64,000 nucleotides of DNA, taken from positions 124,001 through 188,000 of the forward strand of contig NZ_SLZK01000001.1 in assembly GCF_004341105.1 (NCBI RefSeq). The letters are read 5' to 3'. Of the stretch, positions 1-7,809 are shown one piece after another. The number at the start of each line of letters is the position of its first letter. The first letter of the stretch is position 1. This stretch comes from Rhizobium sp. BK418 (GTDB taxonomy: Bacteria > Pseudomonadota > Alphaproteobacteria > Rhizobiales > Rhizobiaceae). The position numbers were made by a program, and so were the translations under genes. Below the pieces are notes generated by a model. It saw only the letters and a list, made by a program, of their open reading frames with translations, was not told where the DNA came from and ran no database searches.

Positions 1-243
1 ACCCGCGTCAGTGGTCTCGTGCTGATCCGTCACGTCGAGATCGATGAGCGCCGTAAGACGGCGATCGAAGCCATTCCGCCGGCCGTGCTGATGGCCGTCA
101 TTGCCCCGACCGCCTTTGCGACCGGCTGGGCGGAGACGCTAGCCTGTGTCGCAACGGCAATCGCCGCGCGCCGTCTGCCGATGCTCGTCAGTGTCGTCAT
201 TGGCGTAGCGACAGTGGCTTTGCTGCGGGCTGCAGGCTTGTAA
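1..243 (+). CDS. azlD: AzlD family branched-chain amino acid exporter subunit, C-terminal part
   Basis: The 5' end lies outside the window; the reading frame is open from base 1 and about 80 codons remain. The visible part has the AzlD pattern: a T-R-x-S/G segment, a charged loop, an A-I-E-A-I-P-P-A-V-L helix start, then two hydrophobic helices ending in L-L-R-A-A-G-L. AzlD is the small membrane partner of AzlC, and the pair exports branched-chain amino acids or analogues. An azlC partner would be expected just upstream, outside the window. The gene runs convergently into dnaB. Function is inferred from family resemblance of a partial sequence. Confidence 0.75.
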   Translation, partial: TRVSGLVLIRHVEIDERRKTAIEAIPPAVLMAVIAPTAFATGWAETLACVATAIAARRLPMLVSVVIGVATVALLRAAGL

Positions 244-250
244 GGGAGGA

Positions 251-273
251 TTGACGCGGAAAACCCGCGTCAA
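251..273. terminator. Convergent hairpin between azlD and dnaB
   Basis: A perfect 9-base inverted repeat, TTGACGCGG/CCGCGTCAA, flanks a 5-base loop. Its right arm contains the dnaB stop codon (270-272). It lies where azlD and dnaB converge and could stop transcripts from both sides, though there is no clear T-run on either strand. Confidence 0.55.
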
Positions 274-1772
274 TGTTCCTCATATTGCGAGAAGGATGGA
301 TCGGCGAGATCGGCAAAGCGCGTGAATTCCGACTGGAAGGCGAGCTTTACCGTACCCGTCGGTCCGTGACGCTGCTTGGCGATGATGACGTCCGCCGTGC
401 CCTTCACCTTGTCGAACAGCGCTTCCCATTCCGGATATTTCGGATCGTGGATATCGCGCGGCTCCATATTCTTCACGTAATATTCCTCGCGGAACACGAA
501 GAGCACGACGTCGGCGTCCTGCTCGATCGAACCGGATTCACGAAGATCGGAAAGCTGCGGGCGCTTATCTTCGCGGCTTTCGACCGCACGCGAAAGCTGC
601 GACAGCGCGATAATCGGCACGTTCAGTTCCTTGCCGAGCGCCTTTAGGCCTGTGGTAATCTGGGTGATTTCCTGAACGCGGTTATCGCTGGATTTACCGG
701 AGCCGGTCATGAGCTGGACGTAGTCGACGACAAGCACGTCGAGACCGCGCTGGCGCTTGAGGCGGCGCGCGCGCGCCGAAAGCTGGGCGATCGAGATGCC
801 ACCCGTCTGGTCGATGTAGAGCGGCACCTTCTGCATCATCATTGAGCAGGCGACGAGCTTTTCAAAATCGGCGTCGTTGATGTCGCCGCGGCGGATCTTC
901 GAGGAGGAAACTTCCGTCTGCTCGGAGATGATACGCGTGGCGAGCTGTTCGGATGACATTTCGAGCGAGTAAAAGCCGACGACGCCGCCGTTCTTCGCCT
1001 TCATGCTGCCATCGGGCTGCACCTCGCCCTCGTAGGCGGCGGCAATGTTATAGGCTATGTTGGTGGCAAGCGAGGTCTTGCCCATACCCGGGCGTCCTGC
1101 GAGCACGATCAAGTCCGATCGCTGCAATCCGCCCATCTTCGCGTCGAGTGAGTGGATGCCCGTGGAAATGCCCGATAGGCCGCCGTCACGCTCTTTGGCG
1201 ACGGCTGCCATGTCGATGGCGAGCGCCACGGCATCGTTGAACGACTGGAAGCCGCCATCGTAACGGCCGTTTTCGGCAAGCTCGAACAGGCGGCGTTCGG
1301 TATCTTCGATCTGCGCCTGCGGCGGCATGTCGAGCGGCGCGTCATAGGCGATATTGACGACATCCTCGCCGATGGTGATGAGCGCGCGGCGGATCGCCAG
1401 ATCGTAGATCGCCCGGCCATAGTCCTCGGCATTGATGATCGTCACCGCTCCTGTGACGAGGCTTGCAAGATATTGCGAAACGGTGATGTCGCCAACCTTC
1501 TCGTCAGCCGGCAGGAAGGTCTTGACGGTGACGGGGTTGGCGATCTTGCCCATGCGGATGATGTCGCCGGCGACCTCGAAGATCTTCCGGTGCAGCGGCT
1601 CGTAGAGATGAGTGGGCTTGAGGAAGTCCGAGACGCGATAATAGGCGTCGTTGTTCATCAGGATGGCGCCGAGTAGCGCCTGTTCGGCCTCGATGTTGTT
1701 CGGCGCTTCGCGATAGTGCTGCTCTGCAGGAGCAACGGCGGCAATCTTTCGTGCGGCTTCGTTCATCGTCAT
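270..1772 (-). CDS. dnaB: Replicative DNA helicase DnaB
   Basis: This is the hexameric 5'-3' helicase that unwinds the chromosome at the replication fork and recruits primase. The product has 500 residues, the usual length. An N-terminal helical domain begins near residue 24 (N-N-I-E-A-E-Q-A-L-L-G) and a RecA-like ATPase domain follows. Walker A is GRPGMGKTS (226-234), the Walker B-like VVDYVQLM lies near 345, and the conserved Q-L-S-R-A-V-E-x-R and D-L-R-E-S-G-x-I-E-Q-D-A-D motifs follow. The start could be the first ATG or the ATG two codons later. The gene has a long leader containing an inverted repeat (see 1773-2171). No intein is present at the P-loop. Confidence 0.97.
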   Translation of the reverse strand: MTMNEAARKIAAVAPAEQHYREAPNNIEAEQALLGAILMNNDAYYRVSDFLKPTHLYEPLHRKIFEVAGDIIRMGKIANPVTVKTFLPADEKVGDITVSQYLASLVTGAVTIINAEDYGRAIYDLAIRRALITIGEDVVNIAYDAPLDMPPQAQIEDTERRLFELAENGRYDGGFQSFNDAVALAIDMAAVAKERDGGLSGISTGIHSLDAKMGGLQRSDLIVLAGRPGMGKTSLATNIAYNIAAAYEGEVQPDGSMKAKNGGVVGFYSLEMSSEQLATRIISEQTEVSSSKIRRGDINDADFEKLVACSMMMQKVPLYIDQTGGISIAQLSARARRLKRQRGLDVLVVDYVQLMTGSGKSSDNRVQEITQITTGLKALGKELNVPIIALSQLSRAVESREDKRPQLSDLRESGSIEQDADVVLFVFREEYYVKNMEPRDIHDPKYPEWEALFDKVKGTADVIIAKQRHGPTGTVKLAFQSEFTRFADLADPSFSQYEEH

Positions 1773-2171
1773 CCGTACTGTCTTTTATCCAAAACCGGGA
1801 TTTGCAGGGCAGCCCAGATAAAATCAAGTGTCCTGCAGCAACAGCTTTCAGGCGTTCGTCAAATCGGCTGCCCTGTGCACATTGTTCGACTTCTCCACAG
1901 TCACACTTTGGCAAGTACAAAAATACCGGGGGTGTTACCTGCAGAGCACGGCCGAAAACGACTCACTTCCATCGGCCTTGTCCGGCAGTTTAGGCCAGTT
2001 GCAGGAGACATGCATCCGGGCAGAGACCGTCGGCACTTGCAAACATTGGAAAACAATAAATGGCGAGGTCGTGGTAGGCGAGACGCACGGCATGGCAATG
2101 AAGGTGTGGGCGCAGGTCATTTCGCTATTCCCGAAAACGATCCAGAGACTAATTTAGACCTGACATGAGCC
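1773..2171. promoter_or_regulatory. 399-base divergent intergenic region with a spaced inverted repeat
   Basis: No credible gene is seen here. It separates dnaB (leftward) from the efflux operon (rightward) and must carry both promoters, but I could not pick a convincing -35/-10 pair. A perfect 10-base inverted repeat, CAGGGCAGCC (1805-1814) and GGCTGCCCTG (1866-1875), with 51 bases between the arms, lies in what would be the dnaB leader. It could form a long-range stem in that transcript or be two facing binding sites. Confidence 0.4.
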
Positions 2172-3893
2172 ATGCATACCGACCTGCAGGGCATTGGAGA
2201 GTTTGAGATCCTGCCGATGAGCCTAGCCGAGAACGCTAACGACAATGTGGCGCTAAGGCCCGCTGGGGAGCCGGACACGCAACAGACATCTTCGTCGCCT
2301 CCAGCGGGGGGCGTGCTGATGCCCATCTGGAAAAGGCCACTCTATATGGCGGCGTCGCTCCTGCTCTTTCTGACGCAGGGCCTTGGCATGAACCTGCTGA
2401 CAGCCAACATCAATCAGCTGCAGGGCTCGTTTTCCGCAACGACAGCTGAAATCTCGTGGCTCTCGGCGGCGTACATGGCACCCTATGCCAGCATGTCGAT
2501 TGCGCTCTTCAAGATCCGCAGCCAATACGGCCTCCGCCGTTTCGCGGAACTCAGCATTATCTGCTTTGTCGTCGCGGCCGCGCTCAATCTTTTCATCACC
2601 GACCTGCACTCCGCGATCGTCGTGCGCACTCTGAGCGGCATGGCCGCCGCACCGCTTTCGTCGCTTGGCTTCCTATACATGCTGGAGCCATTTCCGCCGG
2701 AAGAGAAGCGCTCGTTGGGGCTCAGCCTTGCCCTGATGTGCACGCTGTTTGCCGCACCGGTCGCGCGAATCATCTCGCCCTCGCTGCTCCAGTTCGGCGG
2801 TTATGAGGCACTCTATACGTTCGAGATGGGGCTCGCTCTTATAGCCTTTCCGGTGATCTATCTGCTGCCGCTGACGCCGCCGCCGCGGGCCACGGTCATT
2901 CAGCGGCAGGACATATTGAGCTATCTTCTGCTGGCTGTCGGTTTTGGCTGTCTCGCCGTCGTGCTGACGCTCGGCCGGCTCTATTGGTGGTTCGAGGCGC
3001 CATGGATCGGTGTGCTGCTGGCAGTATCGGTAGGGGCGCTTGCGCTCATGCTTGCCTTGGAGTTGCCGCGCGCCAATCCTCTGATCGATTTCCGCTGGCT
3101 GTTCTCCGGCGCTAACATGCGGATGGCAGGTGTCCTGCTGCTCTTCCGCTTCGTCTCCTCCGAGCAGTCGTCGACCGCCGCCAATTTCTATCAGCAACTG
3201 GGGCTTCTGAACGATCAGACCGTGACGCTTTATGCGATCATCCTTCTCGCCTCTCTGGCAGGTGGTCTTTTCTGCGCATTTTTGATGACTACCCGCTATG
3301 TCGAGACCGCTCACGTGCTGGCGCTCGCCCTTATCGCAGGCGGCGCCTTTCTGGATAGTCAGTCGACGAGTCTCACCCGGCCGCCTCAGATGTATCTAAG
3401 CCAGGCAATGGTCGCCGCAGGCGCAGCGATGTTCCTGCCGCCTGTCATGGCGAACGGCTTTAAGGCGGCGACCGCCCGCGGCATTCAATATATCGTCAAT
3501 TTCCTCGTGATCTTCATTTTCACGCAGAGCATCGGCTCGCTCTTCGCCTCCGCGATGCTTGGCACCTTTGTAACGATCCGGGAAAAATTCCACTCGAGCA
3601 TTCTCGTCGAGCATGTTCTGCTGCAGGACCCGATCGTGGCGCAGCGCATCTCTCAGATGAGCGGTGCATATGGCAAGGTGCTCGGCGACAAGACGCTGCT
3701 CAATGCGGAAGCGCTGACCTTGCTGGCCCAGCAGGTCAGTCGCGAGGCGTATATTCTCGCCTACAACGATACTTTCCTTGTGATAGGCTACTCGTCCGTC
3801 TTCGGTCTGATCATCATTCTTCTGCATCAGGCATGGCGCCGTCTGCCTTGGTCAGGGAGAGGCGAGCCCGATGCAATTCCCGCTCAATCGTGA
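2172..3893 (+). CDS. MFS multidrug efflux permease, DHA2/EmrB type
   Basis: The product is a 573-residue membrane protein of the drug:H+ antiporter-2 family. After a hydrophilic N-terminus of about 55 residues it shows many hydrophobic helices, consistent with 14 membrane segments. The W-L-S-A-A-Y-M-A-P-Y segment near residue 100 corresponds to the EmrB W-x-x-x-A-Y-x-L region. In the family, the permease works with a HlyD/EmrA-type periplasmic adaptor and an outer membrane channel; the adaptor gene follows after 15 bases and no TolC gene is present. Start choice is uncertain: the ATG at 2217 (M-S-L-A-E-N) is an alternative. The pair resembles rhizobial RmrAB. Substrate is unknown. Confidence 0.85.
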   Translation: MHTDLQGIGEFEILPMSLAENANDNVALRPAGEPDTQQTSSSPPAGGVLMPIWKRPLYMAASLLLFLTQGLGMNLLTANINQLQGSFSATTAEISWLSAAYMAPYASMSIALFKIRSQYGLRRFAELSIICFVVAAALNLFITDLHSAIVVRTLSGMAAAPLSSLGFLYMLEPFPPEEKRSLGLSLALMCTLFAAPVARIISPSLLQFGGYEALYTFEMGLALIAFPVIYLLPLTPPPRATVIQRQDILSYLLLAVGFGCLAVVLTLGRLYWWFEAPWIGVLLAVSVGALALMLALELPRANPLIDFRWLFSGANMRMAGVLLLFRFVSSEQSSTAANFYQQLGLLNDQTVTLYAIILLASLAGGLFCAFLMTTRYVETAHVLALALIAGGAFLDSQSTSLTRPPQMYLSQAMVAAGAAMFLPPVMANGFKAATARGIQYIVNFLVIFIFTQSIGSLFASAMLGTFVTIREKFHSSILVEHVLLQDPIVAQRISQMSGAYGKVLGDKTLLNAEALTLLAQQVSREAYILAYNDTFLVIGYSSVFGLIIILLHQAWRRLPWSGRGEPDAIPAQS

Positions 3894-3908
3894 TGTCGAG
3901 GGCCTGGC

Positions 3909-4973
3909 ATGTTGAAATACGTTCGATCCCCCTCGACTATCATCGCAGTGCTTGCCGGCATTGCCGGCGTCCTCCTCGTTCTCTACGCATGGCGCCTGCC
4001 GCCGTTCGTCACCTCGGTAGAGACGACGGACAATGCATATGTTCGAGGTTATGTCACGATCATAAGCCCACAGGTTAGCGGCTATGTCGTCGATGTGCCG
4101 GTGAAGGACTATCAGCAGGTCAAGCAGGGCGATACGCTCGCCCAGATCGACGACCGCATCTACCTCCAGAAGTTTGCCCAGGCGCGTGCCGCGCTCGATG
4201 GGCAGAAGGCGTCGCTGGAGAACTCCCGCCAATCCGAACTCGCGGCGAAGGCGAGCATCGCCTCTAGCCAGGCGCAGGTCGATAGCGCAAATGCAGCGCT
4301 GACGCGGGCGCAGCAGGCTTGGGATCGCGTCAACAATCTGAGCAACCGCGGCATTGCATCGCAGAGTGAAACGGAGGCTGCGCAGGCGACGCTCGATCAG
4401 GCTAAGGCCGCCGTGAACCAGGCAAAGGCTGCGCTGGAGGTTTCTAACCAGAATTTAGCGACGATCATCGTCAATCGCTCGCTGCTGGAGGCGAATGTCG
4501 CGAGCGCCGAAGCTGTCGTAAAGCTCGCGGAAATCGACCTGCAGAACACGAAGATCGTAGCGCCGCGCGATGGTCATCTCGGTGAAGTCGGGGTTCGGCT
4601 CGGGCAATATGTGGCCGCCGGAACGCAGCTCATGGCAGTCGTGCCCGAAGATGTGTGGGTCGTCGCGAATTTCAAGGAAACCCAGCTGTACGGCATGCAG
4701 GTGGGGCAGCCCGTGACCATCACAGTCGATGCGCTCGGCAGGCAGCAATTGCGCGGGTACATCGAGGGCTTCTCCCCCGCCGCGGGATCGGAATTCGCAG
4801 TTATCAAGGCCGATAATGCGACCGGCAACTTCGTGAAGATCGCCCAGCGCGTCGGCGTGCGCATCCGCTTCGACCCAGACCAGCCGGCGGTCAAGGATCT
4901 CGGCCCAGGGCTCTCGGTCGTTGTCGATGTCGACAAGAGCGCTGCGCCGAGACAGAACACGGCAGCCAAATAA
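3909..4973 (+). CDS. HlyD/EmrA family periplasmic adaptor of efflux pump
   Basis: This 354-residue membrane fusion protein has one N-terminal membrane anchor (about residues 9-30), a lipoyl/barrel-sandwich half motif (T-D-N-A-Y-V-R-G near 40), and a long alpha-hairpin rich in A, Q and S (about 85-200). The second lipoyl half contains A-P-R-D-G-H-L-G-E-V-G-V near 218, followed by a beta-barrel domain. It should bridge the MFS permease to an outer membrane channel. It follows the permease closely and has a G/A-rich ribosome site (GAGGG) before the ATG. The gene order, permease then adaptor, is the reverse of E. coli emrAB. Confidence 0.88.
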   Translation: MLKYVRSPSTIIAVLAGIAGVLLVLYAWRLPPFVTSVETTDNAYVRGYVTIISPQVSGYVVDVPVKDYQQVKQGDTLAQIDDRIYLQKFAQARAALDGQKASLENSRQSELAAKASIASSQAQVDSANAALTRAQQAWDRVNNLSNRGIASQSETEAAQATLDQAKAAVNQAKAALEVSNQNLATIIVNRSLLEANVASAEAVVKLAEIDLQNTKIVAPRDGHLGEVGVRLGQYVAAGTQLMAVVPEDVWVVANFKETQLYGMQVGQPVTITVDALGRQQLRGYIEGFSPAAGSEFAVIKADNATGNFVKIAQRVGVRIRFDPDQPAVKDLGPGLSVVVDVDKSAAPRQNTAAK

Positions 4974-4978
4974 GCAGA

Positions 4979-5000
4979 AAGCCCGGCGCGAGCCGGGCTT
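4979..5000. terminator. Bidirectional hairpin between the efflux adaptor and rplI
   Basis: AAGCCCGGC and GCCGGGCTT form a perfect 9-base stem with a 4-base GCGA loop between two converging genes. It reads TTTCT after the stem on the minus strand, so it best fits as the end of the rpsF-rplI operon, and it may also stop the efflux transcript. Confidence 0.75.
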
Positions 5001-5032
5001 CAGTCCATGTCGAGAGGAACCTCTCGAAAAAA

Positions 5033-5611
5033 TCATGCTTCCTCTTCGTCGAGGCCTTCGGCTTCCGGATCGAAGAAGTCTTCCGGACGCAGGGCATCTT
5101 CGTCAACGCCGTAGATGGCATCGACCGAGGTGAGCTCTTCGCCCTTGGCCTGACGTTCGGCTTCTTCGGTGGAGCGGGCAACGTTCAGCTCGATGTTGAT
5201 TTCAACTTCGGCATGAAGCTGCAGCTCGACCTTGTGCAGGCCGATCGCCTTGATCGGCGTGTTGAGGTGAACCTGGTTGCGGGAGATGTTGAAGCCTTCT
5301 GCGGCGAGAACGTCGACGACGTCACGGGCAGCGACGGAGCCGTAGAGCTGGCCGGTTTCGCCAGCGGAACGGACGACGATGAAGGACTTGCCGTTAAGAA
5401 CATCGGCAACCTTCTGGGCTTCGGACTTGCGCTCCAGGTTACGGGCTTCGAGCGTTGCGCGCTCGGCTTCGAAACGGGCCTTGTTGGCAGCGTTGGCGCG
5501 CAGTGCCTTGCCGAGCGGCAGGAGGTAATTGCGAGCAAAGCCATCGCGAACCTTTACGGTTTCGCCCATCTGGCCGAGCTTGGAGATGCGTTCGAGAAGA
5601 ATGACGTCCAT
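5033..5611 (-). CDS. rplI: 50S ribosomal protein L9
   Basis: The 192-residue protein begins with the L9 signature (M-D-V-I-L-L-E, then [17 protein letters not shown]), the N-domain that binds 23S rRNA. A long connecting helix (about 40-75) and a C-domain follow. The acidic C-terminal extension (E/D-rich last 35 residues) makes it longer than the ~150 residues of E. coli L9, as is usual in Rhizobiales. It is the last gene of the leftward rpsF-rpsR-DUF2232-rplI operon and stops just before a hairpin. Confidence 0.97.
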   Translation of the reverse strand: MDVILLERISKLGQMGETVKVRDGFARNYLLPLGKALRANAANKARFEAERATLEARNLERKSEAQKVADVLNGKSFIVVRSAGETGQLYGSVAARDVVDVLAAEGFNISRNQVHLNTPIKAIGLHKVELQLHAEVEINIELNVARSTEEAERQAKGEELTSVDAIYGVDEDALRPEDFFDPEAEGLDEEEA

Positions 5612-5632
5612 GGTATTTTTCCTTTCTTGTTC

Positions 5633-6631
5633 TCAGATTTCGGTATCGGTTTGTTTGGGGGCATCGGCATCCTTGGTCGGGGTCAGGGCGATCGCCTTGC
5701 GGGTATCGGCTAGACCGAGCACGAGGATGAAAAGTGCTGGCAGCATCATGGTGGATGCCAGGTAGCAGAGGATGAGGGCCGGCAAGCGCCAGTCCTTGCC
5801 GCGCGTGCGGAAATGCAGGGCGGCGAAGCCGGACATCAGGAAGCCGGCGCCGAAGGCTCCGACCACCGTGGCGCCGATCATCGCCGGAACGCCGCCCATG
5901 AACGTGGCGGCAAGACCGGCGAGGAAGATGAAGATCGAATTGCGGTTCATGCGCAGCGACGAGGGAATGTCCTCGCGCGGACGCAGGCCCCGGCCAGACG
6001 CCGCAACGATGCGTGTGGCGATATAATAGGCGGCAAAGAGCATGACGACCCAGATGCCACCCTGCAGCGCAGGCAACATCAGAACGACCAGCGACTTCGT
6101 CTGTGCGGTCGCGGCCGGGTCCGGAATGAAATCCGGTTGCTGCTCTTGCAGCGAACTCATCAGTGCATCGACCATCCGGTCGGTGATCTCAGGCCCGTAA
6201 CCGATCATGATGCCGGTCACGATGACGGCGATCGTCACAAGGCCGCAGAGATGCAGCAGGATATCGGAAAGCGGATACCAGGCGAGCAGATTGTCCGGGC
6301 CGCCGAGTTCGGAAGCCGGCCGCGCGAGGTTCGCAAGATGGCTGAGCCATCCTGCCGGCAGCAGCGTCACCAGCGTCATGACCAGTGCGAAGGAGGGGGA
6401 GATGGCGATCGCGCCAACCGCGGCGGCGGTGATGACGGCCGAAATGGCAGCAATATTGCCCCAGCCAAGGCCGACAAGCAGAATCGGAAGCGCAGAAGCG
6501 GCGTAAAGCACGGCACTGAACGACGGCTGCATGCTCGCGCCAAGCACCAGCAAGGCGGCGGTCACTCCGGCGAGTGCGCCGGTCGCAAGCGTTTTCAGGT
6601 TCAATCGTGTCACTTCGCTGTCCTGCTTCAC
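5633..6631 (-). CDS. DUF2232-like polytopic membrane protein
   Basis: The product has 332 residues and about eight hydrophobic helices. An initial positively charged stretch is followed by pairs of long Ala/Leu/Val-rich segments, a hydrophilic loop near 150-185 and a polar C-terminal tail. Proteins of this YybS/DUF2232 type commonly sit between S18 and L9 in alphaproteobacteria and Firmicutes; their function is not established. The start is GTG (codon at 6629-6631). It is co-directional with and probably co-transcribed with the ribosomal genes, but a stable hairpin (6721-6750) precedes it and may lower its expression relative to rpsF-rpsR. Confidence 0.75.
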   Translation of the reverse strand: MKQDSEVTRLNLKTLATGALAGVTAALLVLGASMQPSFSAVLYAASALPILLVGLGWGNIAAISAVITAAAVGAIAISPSFALVMTLVTLLPAGWLSHLANLARPASELGGPDNLLAWYPLSDILLHLCGLVTIAVIVTGIMIGYGPEITDRMVDALMSSLQEQQPDFIPDPAATAQTKSLVVLMLPALQGGIWVVMLFAAYYIATRIVAASGRGLRPREDIPSSLRMNRNSIFIFLAGLAATFMGGVPAMIGATVVGAFGAGFLMSGFAALHFRTRGKDWRLPALILCYLASTMMLPALFILVLGLADTRKAIALTPTKDADAPKQTDTEI

Positions 6632-6720
6632 AAAGCAGTTAGAGGATTTCCCCGGGCAAGTGCGGGAGATGCCTCAACATGGGTTTTAAAGTTCCGATCC
6701 GCGCCCATCGCGGAAGGGAG

Positions 6721-6750
6721 GAAGCCCCGGATCCGAAGATCCGAGGCTTC
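6721..6750 (-). terminator. Hairpin between rpsR and the DUF2232 gene
   Basis: GAAGCC..GGATC and GATCC..GGCTTC make an 11-base-pair stem with one 2x2 internal loop and a 4-base loop, just downstream of rpsR on the minus strand. There is no U-run, so it may be a partial terminator or an RNA-processing or stabilising element separating ribosomal from membrane-protein expression. Confidence 0.45.
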
Positions 6751-6759
6751 GGTATCAAA

Positions 6760-7008
6760 TTAGGCTACGACGTACGGCAGCAGGCCGAGGAAGCGTGCAC
6801 GCTTGATCGCCTGAGCGAGTTCGCGCTGCTTCTTCTGGGAAACGGCCGTGATGCGGGACGGGACGATCTTGCCGCGCTCGGAAATGTAGCGCTGCAGAAG
6901 ACGGACGTCCTTATAGTCGATGCGCGGAGCATTTGCGCCGGAGAACGGGCAGGTCTTGCGACGACGGTGGAACGGACGGCGGACCGGAGCGGAGGAAGAT
7001 TCAGACAT
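6760..7008 (-). CDS. rpsR: 30S ribosomal protein S18
   Basis: The protein has 82 residues with the S18 core: an R-R-K-x-C-P-F motif near 18-22, then [24 protein letters not shown] and a basic A-I-K-R-A-R-x-L-x-L-L-P-Y end. It pairs with S6 on the platform of the small subunit. It lies 12 bases downstream of rpsF in the same operon. Confidence 0.97.
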   Translation of the reverse strand: MSESSSAPVRRPFHRRRKTCPFSGANAPRIDYKDVRLLQRYISERGKIVPSRITAVSQKKQRELAQAIKRARFLGLLPYVVA

Positions 7009-7020
7009 TCTTATTTCTCC

Positions 7021-7479
7021 TTATGCACGGTCTTCGCGGGGAGCGCGATCCGGACGCGGAGCGCGCTGGAAATCGCCATCACGACGCGGCGGACGGTCGC
7101 CGAATTCGCGGCGCGGGCCACGATCGCCGCCTTCACGCGGGCCGCGGTCGTCACGATCGCGCTTCTGCATCATGGCAGACGGGCCATCTTCGTGCTTTTC
7201 AACAGCGATGGTCATGTAGCGAAGAACGTCTTCGCTGATGCGCATCTGGCGTTCCATTTCCTGGATCGCAGCCGCCGGTGCATCAATGTCCATCAGGGCG
7301 TAGTGAGCCTTGCGGTTCTTCTTGATGCGGTAGGTGAGGGACTTGAGGCCCCAGTTTTCAATGCGCCCGACCTTGCCACCGTTAGCTTCGATCACGCCCT
7401 TGTACTGTTCTACGAGGGCATCGACCTGCTGGGTGGAAATATCCTGTCGGGCAAGGAATACATGTTCATAAAGAGCCAT
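7021..7479 (-). CDS. rpsF: 30S ribosomal protein S6
   Basis: The 152-residue product starts [13 protein letters not shown], the typical S6 beginning, with K-N-R-K-A-H-Y near 60. It ends in an Arg/Asp/Gly-rich tail of about 45 residues (repeats like D-R-G-P-R-E), a common disordered extension in alphaproteobacteria. I chose the ATG at 7477-7479, preceded by a GAAAGG ribosome site, because a longer open frame reaching 7671 has no family similarity upstream. It is first gene of the operon and follows a leader of about 215 bases. Confidence 0.96.
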   Translation of the reverse strand: MALYEHVFLARQDISTQQVDALVEQYKGVIEANGGKVGRIENWGLKSLTYRIKKNRKAHYALMDIDAPAAAIQEMERQMRISEDVLRYMTIAVEKHEDGPSAMMQKRDRDDRGPREGGDRGPRREFGDRPPRRDGDFQRAPRPDRAPREDRA

Positions 7480-7499
7480 GACAGCTTTGCCTTTCTTGC

Positions 7500-7537
7500 G
7501 TTGATCAGAACCCGGCATTCGGCGGCTAAGCCTCAAC
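7500..7537 (-). ncRNA. Candidate S6:S18 autoregulatory leader stem
   Basis: On the minus strand a stem GTTGA/TCAAC closes a region containing CCGCCG and GCCGG, 20 bases before the rpsF ATG. Many bacteria have a structured rpsF leader, with a conserved CCG bulge, that binds the S6:S18 dimer and represses translation. Position and CCG content fit, but I did not fold it against the family model, so this is a tentative call. Confidence 0.35.
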
Positions 7538-7703
7538 GACTGCTCCTGAGAGGCGATAAGCGCCAAGCAAGAAAAGCGTTTCCGAGACGGTCGAGAGCGG
7601 AGACACGGGAGGCTGGAACGCTTCCGTTCCGAACGGTTCGCAAGAAGCAAACCGGCCCTCCGTTCAGCCACCAGCCAGAAGACCGGGTTAACGAACAGGC
7701 GCG

Positions 7704-7732
7704 CTTATACGGATTTTTCCGCGAAAGGCAAG
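7704..7732 (-). promoter_or_regulatory. Promoter of the rpsF operon
   Basis: On the minus strand CTTGCC (7727-7732) and TATAAG (7704-7709) are separated by exactly 17 bases, close to the rhizobial housekeeping promoter. Transcription would start near 7697, giving a leader of about 215 bases before rpsF. The whole gap 7480-7809 holds this promoter and the leader and no gene. Confidence 0.65.
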
Positions 7733-7809
7733 CGCATATGGCAGAAAAGCCCGCCAATGCGCTTACGAGTTGAAGACGCCGGTGGTGTAGCGCCTGTTCC
7801 CTCGAGCCC

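Noticed and set aside
1716..2168. Long rightward open frame over the dnaB 5' end and its leader
   Set aside because: It overlaps dnaB on the opposite strand, has no recognisable family and contains compositionally odd stretches. The region is better explained as leader and promoters.
2165..2206. 13-codon leader frame overlapping the start of the efflux permease
   Set aside because: It has no ribosome site and could easily occur by chance; the permease start itself is uncertain.
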